Of a DNA stretch of 64,000 nucleotides, positions 49,324-57,313 are shown piece by piece. The notes under the pieces were generated by a model. The model made no database searches, was not told where the DNA came from, and saw nothing but the letters and a program-made list of their open reading frames with translations. This DNA is from Streptomyces guryensis. GTDB lineage: Bacteria > Actinomycetota > Actinomycetes > Streptomycetales > Streptomycetaceae. Position numbers and translations under genes: made by a program. Numbering within the stretch: the stretch's first letter is position 1; each line of letters begins with the position of its first letter. The stretch spans positions 617,506 through 681,505 of the forward strand of contig NZ_JAJSBI010000002.1 in NCBI RefSeq assembly GCF_021261325.1, given 5' to 3'.

Positions 49324-52218
49324 GTGGGTTCTCCGTCCCTGTCCGCCGCCGGCCGGCCTCCGTTCCGTGACCCCGCCCTCTCGGTCGACAAGCGCGTCGA
49401 CGACCTGCTCGGGCGGCTCACGCTCGACGAGCGGGTCGCGTTCCTGCACCAGTGCGCGCCGGCCGTCGAGCGCCTCGGGGTCGCCTCGTTCCGTACCGGC
49501 TCGGAGGCGCTGCACGGCGTGTCCTGGCTCGGTGAGGCGACGGTCTTTCCGCAGGCCGTGGGCCTGGGCGCGACCTGGGACGAGGACCTGGTCCACGAGG
49601 TCGCCGAGGCCGTCTCGGTCGAACTGCGGGCCTTCCACCGCCACCGCCCGACCGCGAACGGCGTCGGCGCCAACAGCCTCCAGGCCTGGGCCCCCGTGGT
49701 GAACCTGCTGCGCGACCCCCGCTGGGGCCGCAACGAGGAGGGCTACTCCGAGGACCCGGTGCACACCGCCCGGCTCGGCACCGCCTACTGCCGCGGCCTG
49801 TCCGGCGGCCACCCCGCCTACCTGCGGGCGGCTCCGGTGCTCAAGCACTTCCTCGCCTACAACAACGAGGACGACCGCTGCGTCACCTCCTCCGGCCTGC
49901 GCCCCCGCGTCCTGCAGGAGTACGACCTGGCTGCCTTCCGGCCCGTCGTCGCCTCGGGCGCCGCGACCGGCGCGATGGCCGCGTACAACCTGGTCAACGG
50001 CCGTCCCTGCCACGTCAGTCCGCTCCTGGAGACCGAACTGCGCCGCTGGGCCCTGCCGACCGGACACGAGCTGTTCTGCGTCAGCGACGCGGAGGCGCCG
50101 TCCAACCTGGTCGAGCAGGAGCACTACTTCGACGACCACCCCGCCGGTCACGCCGCCGCGCTGAAAGCAGGCATCGACAGTTTCACCGACCAGAACGAGG
50201 ACAGCTCGACCGTGATCGGCAGGCTGCGCCGAGCCCTGGAGCGTGGCCTGATCGACGAGGCCGACATCGACCGCGCGGTCCGGCGTCAGCTGCAACTCCG
50301 CTTCAGGCTCGGCGAGTTCGACCCGGACCTCGACCCGTACAGCGGGATCGGCCCGGAAGTGATCGACTCCCCCGAGCACCGCGCTCTGGCCCGGCGCGCC
50401 GCGACCGAGTCGGTGGTCCTGCTCAAGAACGACGGTCTGCTGCCCCTCCAGGCGGAGCGGACACCCCGCGTCGCCGTCATCGGCCCGCTCGCCGACACCC
50501 TGTACGAGGACTGGTACAGCGGCACCCTGCCCTACCAGATCGGTATCGCCTCAGGGCTGCGGGCAGCACTCGACGAGAGTGGCGGCAACGTCGTCACCGC
50601 CGAGGGCGCCGACCGGATCGCACTGCGCTCCCGCACCACGGGTGACCCACTGGGCGGGGCGGCTTTCGACGTCAGCGAGTGGGGCGACGGCGTCCTGACC
50701 CTGCGTGACGCCGAGACCGGCCGCTACCTCACCCGCAAGGACGACGACTCGCTCGTCGCGGACCGTGAAATCATCAAGACCTGGTTCGTCAACGAAACTT
50801 TCTCTCTGGAACCGGATCCCTCCGGCGACGCGGACACCGTGCTCCTGCGCAACGTCTTCACCGGCCGCTACGCCGTCGTCGACCCCGCCGACGGCCGAGT
50901 CACCGTGACCGCCGAGACTCCGCAGGCCGCCGAACGCTGGCAGCGGCAACTTCTCCGCGACGGCACCGCCGAAGCCCGCGGGGCCGCCGAGGCTGCCGAC
51001 GTCGCGATCGTCGTCCTCGGCAACCACCCCCTCATCAACGGCCGCGAGACCGAGGACCGTACGGGCACCGCGCTGCCCGGGACCCAGGAGGCGCTGCTGC
51101 GAGCCGTCGCCGCGGTCCGCCCGCAGACGGCGCTGGTCGTCATGAGCAGCTACCCCTACGCCCTCGACTGGGCCGACGAACACCTGCCCGCCGTGGTGTG
51201 GACCTCCCACGGCGGGCAGGAGACAGGCGGTGCGCTGGCCGACGTACTACTCGGCGCGGCAGACCCCTCGGGCCGGCTGACGCAGACCTGGTACCGGGGC
51301 GACGACGAACTCCCGCACCCCCTCGACTACGACGTCATCAAGGCGGGCTGGACCTACCAGTACCACCGCGCCGCACCTCGGTACGCCTTCGGCCACGGCC
51401 TGTCCTACACCGACTTCTCCTACGGCGACCTGCGGCTGTCCACGGCAACAGTGCCTCAGGACGGCGCACTCGACGTCTCGCTGACGCTGTCCAACGCCGG
51501 TGGCCGCCGCGGCAGCGAGGTGGTCCAGCTCTACGTCCGCGCGCTGGACGCCCGCTACCAGGCGCCCCGGCTGCGCCTCGCCGACTTCCGCAAGGTGCGG
51601 CTCGCGCCCGGCGAAAGCCGGCGGCTGACCTTCCGGCTGCCCGCCGACCGGTTCGCGCACTGGGACGTCGCCACGGGCGCGTTCACCGTGGACCCCGGCG
51701 CCTACGAGGTCCTCGTCGCCCGCTCCGCCGAACACGTCGTCCTGACGGCGCCGTTGACGGTGACCGGCGCGCCCCCCGCACCCCGCGCGGTGACCGGCCG
51801 CCGCACCTCGGCCGCCGACTTCGACGACTACGCGAACGTCACCCTCGTCGATGCCACCCGCACCGCCGGTGACGCGGTCACCCCGACCGATCCCGCACAC
51901 CCCGCGACCTTGCTGTTCGACTCGGCCGACCTGTCCGGCGCCGCCCGCTTCCAGGCGGAGGTCGCGCGCGAGAGCGCCGGGCCGGGATCGGCCGAGGCGC
52001 GCATCGAGGTACGGACCGGCGACGACCGGCTCGTGGCCGAAACGGCCGTACCGGTCACCGGCAACCGCTACACCTGGACGACGGTGACCGCCGACGCGGC
52101 ACCACCCGGCGAAGGCGTCCATGACCTGCGGCTGACCCTGCACGGCGACTTCCGCCTCTGCTCCTTCCGCTTCGGCTCGGCGGGGGACGGCACCCGCGGC
52201 GAGGACGGAGCCGTATGA
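49324..52218 (+). CDS. GH3 beta-glucosidase/xylosidase with inserted and C-terminal accessory domains
   Basis: A 964-residue cytoplasmic GH3 enzyme: barrel ~15-330 with nucleophile D255 in FCVSDAEAPSN; the alpha/beta domain starts ~350 (SVVLLKNDGLLPL) and resumes ~550 (VAIVVLGNHPLINGRETEDR); fibronectin-III-like domain ~720-805 (GSEVVQLYVR). Between 430 and 548 a beta-trefoil/fascin-like module is inserted (FDVSEWGDGVLTLRDAETGR, DTVLLRNVFTGRYAVV), and a CBM6-like domain closes the protein (~820-955). GTG 49324 is the start, AGGAG 6 nt upstream. First gene of GH3-GH1-GH31; trims glucose or xylose from oligosaccharides. Confidence 0.9.
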   Translation: MGSPSLSAAGRPPFRDPALSVDKRVDDLLGRLTLDERVAFLHQCAPAVERLGVASFRTGSEALHGVSWLGEATVFPQAVGLGATWDEDLVHEVAEAVSVELRAFHRHRPTANGVGANSLQAWAPVVNLLRDPRWGRNEEGYSEDPVHTARLGTAYCRGLSGGHPAYLRAAPVLKHFLAYNNEDDRCVTSSGLRPRVLQEYDLAAFRPVVASGAATGAMAAYNLVNGRPCHVSPLLETELRRWALPTGHELFCVSDAEAPSNLVEQEHYFDDHPAGHAAALKAGIDSFTDQNEDSSTVIGRLRRALERGLIDEADIDRAVRRQLQLRFRLGEFDPDLDPYSGIGPEVIDSPEHRALARRAATESVVLLKNDGLLPLQAERTPRVAVIGPLADTLYEDWYSGTLPYQIGIASGLRAALDESGGNVVTAEGADRIALRSRTTGDPLGGAAFDVSEWGDGVLTLRDAETGRYLTRKDDDSLVADREIIKTWFVNETFSLEPDPSGDADTVLLRNVFTGRYAVVDPADGRVTVTAETPQAAERWQRQLLRDGTAEARGAAEAADVAIVVLGNHPLINGRETEDRTGTALPGTQEALLRAVAAVRPQTALVVMSSYPYALDWADEHLPAVVWTSHGGQETGGALADVLLGAADPSGRLTQTWYRGDDELPHPLDYDVIKAGWTYQYHRAAPRYAFGHGLSYTDFSYGDLRLSTATVPQDGALDVSLTLSNAGGRRGSEVVQLYVRALDARYQAPRLRLADFRKVRLAPGESRRLTFRLPADRFAHWDVATGAFTVDPGAYEVLVARSAEHVVLTAPLTVTGAPPAPRAVTGRRTSAADFDDYANVTLVDATRTAGDAVTPTDPAHPATLLFDSADLSGAARFQAEVARESAGPGSAEARIEVRTGDDRLVAETAVPVTGNRYTWTTVTADAAPPGEGVHDLRLTLHGDFRLCSFRFGSAGDGTRGEDGAV

Positions 52219-53636
52219 GCGGCCCCGCCTTCCCGGTGCTGCCCCCCGGGTTCCGCTTCGGCGCCGCCACCGCCGCGTACCAGATCGAGGGCGCCCACGA
52301 CGAGGACGGCCGCGGCCCCTCCGTCTGGGACACCTTCAGCCACACCCCCGGGCGTACGCTCGCCGGCGCCAACGGCGACACGGCCGCCGACCACTACCAC
52401 CGCCACCGCGAGGACGTCCGTCTCCTGCACGGACTCGGCGTCGACGACTACCGTTTCTCGGTCTCCTGGCCCCGCCTGCTGCCCGGCGGCACCGGCGCGG
52501 TCAACGCCAAGGGCCTGGACTTCTACGACCGTCTGATCGACGAGCTGCTGACCGCGGGCATCGCACCCACCGTCACCCTCTATCACTGGGACCTGCCACA
52601 GGCGCTGGAGGACCGCGGCGGCTGGCGCGTCCGGGACACCGCGGAGGCCTTCGCGGCGTACGCGGCGCTCGCCGCCGAGCGCTACGGCGACCGGGTGCAC
52701 CGCTGGATCACCCTCAACGAGCCGTACTGCTCGGCCTTCGTCGGCTACGCCGAAGGCCGTCACGCGCCCGGCGCACGCGAGGGCCGCGGTGCCCTCGCCG
52801 CCGCCCACCACCTGCTCGTCGGCCACGGCCTGGCGGTACGCGCGCTGCGCGCGGCGGGTGACCAGGAGGTCGGCATCACCCTCAACCTGGACCGCGTCCA
52901 CGCCGCCTCGGACCGGCCCGAGGACCTCGCCGCCCGCCGCCGCGCCGAGACCCTGCACAACGACCTCTGGGCGGAGCCGCTGTTCGCCGGCCGTTACCCC
53001 GCCCACGAGGCCGAGACCTGGGCCGGACTCGCGGACGGCCCCTGGCGACAGCCGGGCGACCTGAGCCTGATCGGTACACCGCTGGACTTCGTCGGCCTCA
53101 ACTACTACCGCCCGATCTGCGTGAGTGCCGCACCTCACCGCGAGCCCGACCCCGAGCGGCGCACCGCGGTGGACGTCGGCGTGGCCGAAACGGACCCTTA
53201 CGGCACCCGGCACACCACCATGGGCTGGCCGGTCGTCCCGTCCGCGTTCACCGAACTGCTCTGCGACCTCCATGTCCGCTACGCACACCTGCCCCCCATC
53301 TGGATCACCGAGAACGGCTCCGCCGAGGCCGACACGGTCACCCCGGACGGCCTGGTCCATGACCCCGAGCGGACCCGCTATCTCGCCGACCACCTCCAGG
53401 CGGTCGCGGACGCCCTCGCCTCCGGCGTCGACGTACGCGGGTACTTCGTCTGGTCGCTGCTGGACAACTTCGAGTGGGCCCGCGGCTACGACCAGCGGTT
53501 CGGCCTGGTCCGCGTCGACTACGGCACCCAGACCCGCACGCCCAAGGACAGCTACCGCTGGTACCGGGACCTGATCACCGCGCACCGCGCCCGCACGAAG
53601 GACGCCCGACGCACACGAACCCAGCTGGAACCATGA
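52215..53636 (+). CDS. GH1 beta-glucosidase
   Basis: A 473-residue GH1 enzyme. The N-terminal FRFGAATAAYQIEGAHDEDG signature, acid/base E169 in TLNEPYC and nucleophile E366 in ITENGS are intact, as is the C-terminal SLLDNFEWARGYDQRFGLV. It hydrolyses cellobiose-type beta-glucosides, possibly beta-galactosides, in the cytoplasm. The start overlaps the GH3 stop (ATGA), so both are made together. No signal peptide. Confidence 0.95.
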   Translation: MSGPAFPVLPPGFRFGAATAAYQIEGAHDEDGRGPSVWDTFSHTPGRTLAGANGDTAADHYHRHREDVRLLHGLGVDDYRFSVSWPRLLPGGTGAVNAKGLDFYDRLIDELLTAGIAPTVTLYHWDLPQALEDRGGWRVRDTAEAFAAYAALAAERYGDRVHRWITLNEPYCSAFVGYAEGRHAPGAREGRGALAAAHHLLVGHGLAVRALRAAGDQEVGITLNLDRVHAASDRPEDLAARRRAETLHNDLWAEPLFAGRYPAHEAETWAGLADGPWRQPGDLSLIGTPLDFVGLNYYRPICVSAAPHREPDPERRTAVDVGVAETDPYGTRHTTMGWPVVPSAFTELLCDLHVRYAHLPPIWITENGSAEADTVTPDGLVHDPERTRYLADHLQAVADALASGVDVRGYFVWSLLDNFEWARGYDQRFGLVRVDYGTQTRTPKDSYRWYRDLITAHRARTKDARRTRTQLEP

Positions 53637-53690
53637 CGACCGACGTCCCCCACGAGTGCGCGGACTGAACCGGAAGGACCCCACCCGCCC

Positions 53691-55691
53691 ATGTACCAGC
53701 ATGTTGGTGCCGCGCTCGAACGGCGGACCGCGGCCGAGATCCTGCGTGTCGAGCCCTGGGGACCGCACGCGGTCCGGGTACGGGCCGCGGCCGACACGAT
53801 CGACGACGAGCTCGACTGGGCGCTGGACCTGCCCCCGCAGGAGGCGGAAGGCGCATCGGTCCTCGTCGGCGAGGACAAAACCGCTCGCCTGGTCAACGGA
53901 CGCCTCACCGTCGAGGCCGACACGGACGGGCGACTGCGTTTCCTGCGCACCGGGGAGGCGGACGGCCCCCGCGAACTGCTGGCCGAGAAGCGCCCGTACC
54001 ACGGCTGTCCCGGCCCGCGCGTCCACACCGCGCGCGGTGACGGCACCTACACCGCCGAGCAGATCTTCGAGGCGTACGACGGTGAGCGCGTCCACGGCCT
54101 CGGCCAGCAGCCGCACGGCGGTCTGGACCACAAGGGCCGCGTCATCGACCTCGTCCAGCGCAACACCGTCGTGACGATCCCCTTTCTGCACTCCTCGCGC
54201 GGCTACGGACTGCTGTGGAACAACCCCGCCACCGGCCGCGTCGAACTCGCTACGGACGCCACCCGCTGGGTCGCGGAACAGACCAGGCAGATCGACTACT
54301 GGATCGTCGCGGGCGACACCCCGGCCGAGATCACGGCCGCCTACGCGGACGCGACCGGCCACCCGCCCCTGCTGCCCGGCTGGGCGAGCGGCTTCTGGCA
54401 GTCCAAGCTGCGCTACCGCACCCAGGCCGAACTCCTCGCCGTCGCCCGCGAACACCACCGACGCGGTCTGCCCCTGTCCGTCATCGTGTGCGACTTCTTC
54501 CACTGGACCCGGATGGGCGACTGGTCCTTCGACCCGCAGGACTGGCCCGACCCCGCCGCCATGACCAAGGAGCTGCACTCCCTCGGCGTACGGCTCCTGG
54601 TGTCCGTCTGGCCCACCGTGCAGGACGACAGTGCCGGCTTCGAGGCCCTGCGCGCCTGCGGCGGCCTGGTCCGCGACAGCCACGGCGGACTGCTGCGCCA
54701 GCACTGGCCGGCGCGCGGCGGCGACGAGCGCTACCTCCCGATGACGTACTACGACGCCACACACCCGCGCGCCCGCCACCTCCTGTGGAATCGACTACGC
54801 GCCAACTACACGGACCTGGGCGTCACCGCCTTCTGGCTGGACGCCTGCGAACCCGACCTGTCCCCGGCCCTGGCCTCCCGAGCCGTCCACCACGCCGGAC
54901 CTGGCCCGCAGGTCGGCAACATCTACGGACGAGAGCACGCGCGCGGCGTCGCCGAAGGACTGCGTGAGGCCGGCGACGACCGGCCGCTGAGCCTGATCCG
55001 ATCGGCCTGGGCGGGCAGCCAGCGCTTCGGTGCCGCCCTCTGGTCCGGGGACATCCTCCCCACCTTCGACTCCCTGGCCGCCCAGGTCCGCGCGGGCCTG
55101 AACGTCGCTCTGAGCGGCATCCCCTGGTGGCACACCGACATCGGCGGCTTCCTGGGCGGCAACCCGGACGACCCGGCCTACCGGGAACTGCTGATCCGCT
55201 GGTTCCAGTACGGCACCTTCAGCCCGCTCATGCGCCTGCACGGCGACCGCGAGCCGAACCAGCCCTTCAGCGCGACGATGACCGGCGGCCCCAACGAGAT
55301 CTGGTCGTACGGCGAACAGGCCTACCCGATCCTTCGCGAGCACCTCCTGCTGCGTGAGCGCCTGCGCCCCTACCTGCACGAACTCGCCGAGACCGCCCAC
55401 CGCACCGGCGCCCCGCCCATGCGCCCGCTGTTCTTCGACTTCCCCGAGGACCTGGCCTCCTGGGACGTCGACGACCAGTTCCTGCTCGGCCCCGACCTGC
55501 TCGTCGCGCCGGTCACCGAGGCCGGCGCCCGGGAACGGACGGTCCACCTGCCGCAGGGCAGCGACTGGGTCGACGCCGCCACGGGAGTGGAACACCGCGG
55601 CGGCCGGGACCTTTCCGTCCCGGCGCCGCTGGAGCGCATCCCCGTCTTCGTCCGCGCGGGCGCACACCTCACCGGAGTGCGGCTGTACTGA
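53691..55691 (+). CDS. GH31 alpha-xylosidase/alpha-glucosidase
   Basis: A 666-residue cytoplasmic GH31 enzyme. The N-terminal beta-sandwich includes GLGQQPHGGLDHKGRVIDLV; the barrel has LPGWASGFWQSKLRYRTQAE, nucleophile D384 in FWLDACEPDL, the probable acid/base D454 in ALWSGDI, and GIPWWHTDIGGFLGG. In a locus with GH5 and GH3 enzymes, alpha-xylosidase acting on xyloglucan oligosaccharides is the most likely activity; alpha-glucosidase cannot be excluded. It follows GH1 by 54 nt with GGAAGGA upstream, and ends the forward operon. Confidence 0.88.
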   Translation: MYQHVGAALERRTAAEILRVEPWGPHAVRVRAAADTIDDELDWALDLPPQEAEGASVLVGEDKTARLVNGRLTVEADTDGRLRFLRTGEADGPRELLAEKRPYHGCPGPRVHTARGDGTYTAEQIFEAYDGERVHGLGQQPHGGLDHKGRVIDLVQRNTVVTIPFLHSSRGYGLLWNNPATGRVELATDATRWVAEQTRQIDYWIVAGDTPAEITAAYADATGHPPLLPGWASGFWQSKLRYRTQAELLAVAREHHRRGLPLSVIVCDFFHWTRMGDWSFDPQDWPDPAAMTKELHSLGVRLLVSVWPTVQDDSAGFEALRACGGLVRDSHGGLLRQHWPARGGDERYLPMTYYDATHPRARHLLWNRLRANYTDLGVTAFWLDACEPDLSPALASRAVHHAGPGPQVGNIYGREHARGVAEGLREAGDDRPLSLIRSAWAGSQRFGAALWSGDILPTFDSLAAQVRAGLNVALSGIPWWHTDIGGFLGGNPDDPAYRELLIRWFQYGTFSPLMRLHGDREPNQPFSATMTGGPNEIWSYGEQAYPILREHLLLRERLRPYLHELAETAHRTGAPPMRPLFFDFPEDLASWDVDDQFLLGPDLLVAPVTEAGARERTVHLPQGSDWVDAATGVEHRGGRDLSVPAPLERIPVFVRAGAHLTGVRLY

Positions 55692-55723
55692 GCGAGTACA
55701 GCTCACCCCGATGTCTGCGGGAA

Positions 55724-55747
55724 AATGAGTACGACTCATTAATGAGT
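55724..55747. promoter_or_regulatory. Triple AATGAGT operator-like element
   Basis: AATGAGT-ACG-ACTCATT-AATGAGT: three copies of a 7-mer, the middle one inverted, giving a perfect 14-bp palindrome (55734-55747) and a second overlapping palindrome with a 3-nt spacer. It lies 33 bp after the GH31 stop and 177 bp before the beta-helix gene. Confidence 0.6.
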
Positions 55748-55885
55748 GCCTGTCCGTAACTCACCCGTCAGGCCGTGGGTCGTTTCCCGCCGATTCGGCA
55801 TGGTTGTGCAGCATCACCGTTACGTGCGTGAAAAACATCCACGCCCGTTGCCTTGACGTCCCTTCTTCGTCCCTCGATAAATACA

Positions 55886-55902
55886 ACTCATAATCATTGA
55901 GT
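55886..55902. promoter_or_regulatory. ACTCA-N7-TGAGT element before the beta-helix gene
   Basis: ACTCATAATCATTGAGT carries the same half-sites as the element at 55724-55747, in an AT-rich stretch ending 22 nt before the ATG at 55924. Together they suggest a repressor controlling the beta-helix gene. Confidence 0.55.
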
Positions 55903-55923
55903 ATCGAAGAAAGGATAGTACGT

Positions 55924-57236
55924 ATGAGACGCCCACGCACCGCAGCAGGGCTGAGCAAGGCTCTTGCGGCGGCTCTCGTCGTCTTCGCGGCGGCCCTGCT
56001 GCCCGTCCAGCCCGCCTACGCGGCGACGACGAACTTCTACGTCGATCCGGTGAACGGAAGTGACAGCAACCCGGGCACCAGCACCGCCTCGGCGTTCAAG
56101 ACCATCCAGGCCGCCCAGGCGGCGGTGCGTGCGGTCGACGCGAACATGTCCAGTGACATCGTCGTGAACCTGCGCGGCGGCACCTACAACCTCACCAGCC
56201 CGATCACGCTGGGCACGAGCGACTCCGGCACGAACGGCCACACGGTCGTCTACCAGGCCTACAACGGCGAGACGCCCGTCATCAGCAGCGGTCGGACCAT
56301 CACCGGCTGGACCGCCGTCGGCAACGGCGAGTACAAGGCGTCGGTGGGCAGCCTCAACTTCCGCCAGCTGTACGTCAACGGGGTGCGCGCCACCCGCGCC
56401 CGCTACCCCGACCTGGGCTCGGACTTCCAGCTGCAGGGCAGCGACAAGACCAACAAGCTGCTGCAGGTGCTCAGTTCGCAGATCTCCAACTGGAGCAACC
56501 TCAGCCAGACCGAGATGGTTACCAGCTCGGCCAGTACTCCCTGACCATGCGCCAGGACATCGACCAGCCCGAGACGCGCGGCAACTTCGAGATCCGCGCC
56601 TCCAACGACCCGTCGTTCGCCACCTACACCGTGGTGGGGCGCCAGGACAGCGCCACCCTGCCGATGGCGTCCACGCTGACGGGGAACATCGACGTCCGTC
56701 AGAAGTTCCGCTACGTGCGGGTCGCCAAGACCGACGGCGCGTACTTCTTCTTCTCGGACTTCAGCGTGCAGCAGGCCGGGGGCGCCCTGGAGGACGCGAC
56801 CGGTACGCCGAACGTCAACCCGACGACGTACTACACGATCAAGAACGTCAACAGCGGTCAGGTGGCGGACGTGTACCAGGCCGCCACCGGCGACGGCGCG
56901 AACGTCGTCCAGTGGCCGAGCAACAGCGGCACGAACCAGCAGTGGAGCATCGTGAAGGTCAGCGGTCAGCTCTACAAGATCGTCAACAGGAACAGCGGCA
57001 AGGCCCTGGACATGAACGCCTCGACGCACAGCAGGGGAGCCAACCTTCAGCAGTACACCTACAGCGGCGGCAACAACCAACTGTGGTACTTCGAGCCGAC
57101 GACCGGTGGGTACGTCATCCGCAACTTCGAGAGCCGGCAGGTGCTCGAGGTCGGCGGGAACTCGACGGCCAACGGGGCGGCCATCGACCAGTGGATGGCG
57201 CTGAACCAGCCGAACCAGGCGTGGACCATCCAGTGA
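55924..57236 (+). pseudogene. Secreted beta-helix/ricin-type protein with central deletion
   Basis: The first frame (55924-56544) encodes a signal peptide (to ~33, QPAYA-A) and the first turns of a right-handed beta-helix protein (FYVDPVNGSDSNPGTSTASA, VVNLRGGTYNLTSPITLG). At about 56515 the frame shifts and the sequence jumps to a late domain, GYQLGQYSLTMRQDIDQPET, then a galactose-binding-like segment and a ricin-type CBM13 domain (TYYTIKNVNSGQVADVYQAA, RNSGKALDMNAS). The rest of the helix is absent; the intact relative at 57314-60469 is 1051 residues. ATG 55924 has AAAGGA upstream. Confidence 0.82.
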
Positions 57237-57263
57237 CCGAGTGAACCGAAGGGCCCAAACGCC

Positions 57264-57295
57264 CGGCGGCCGCCCCGTGAACGGGGCGGCCGCCG
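57264..57295. terminator. Strong bidirectional hairpin terminator
   Basis: Perfect 14-bp arms CGGCGGCCGCCCCG (57264-57277) and CGGGGCGGCCGCCG (57282-57295) around a TGAA loop, between two convergent beta-helix genes. Confidence 0.9.
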
Positions 57296-57313
57296 AGTGG
57301 TTCATGTGGGGTG

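Noticed and set aside
52068..54779. A 903-residue reverse frame across GH3, GH1 and GH31
   Set aside because: It ignores three gene boundaries on the coding strand and has no recognisable motif.
55761..55958. A 65-residue reverse frame (LYLSRDEEGTSRQRAWMF) in the gap before the beta-helix gene
   Set aside because: No ribosome site, start inside the signal peptide codons of the opposite gene, and the stretch is better explained as promoter and operator DNA.
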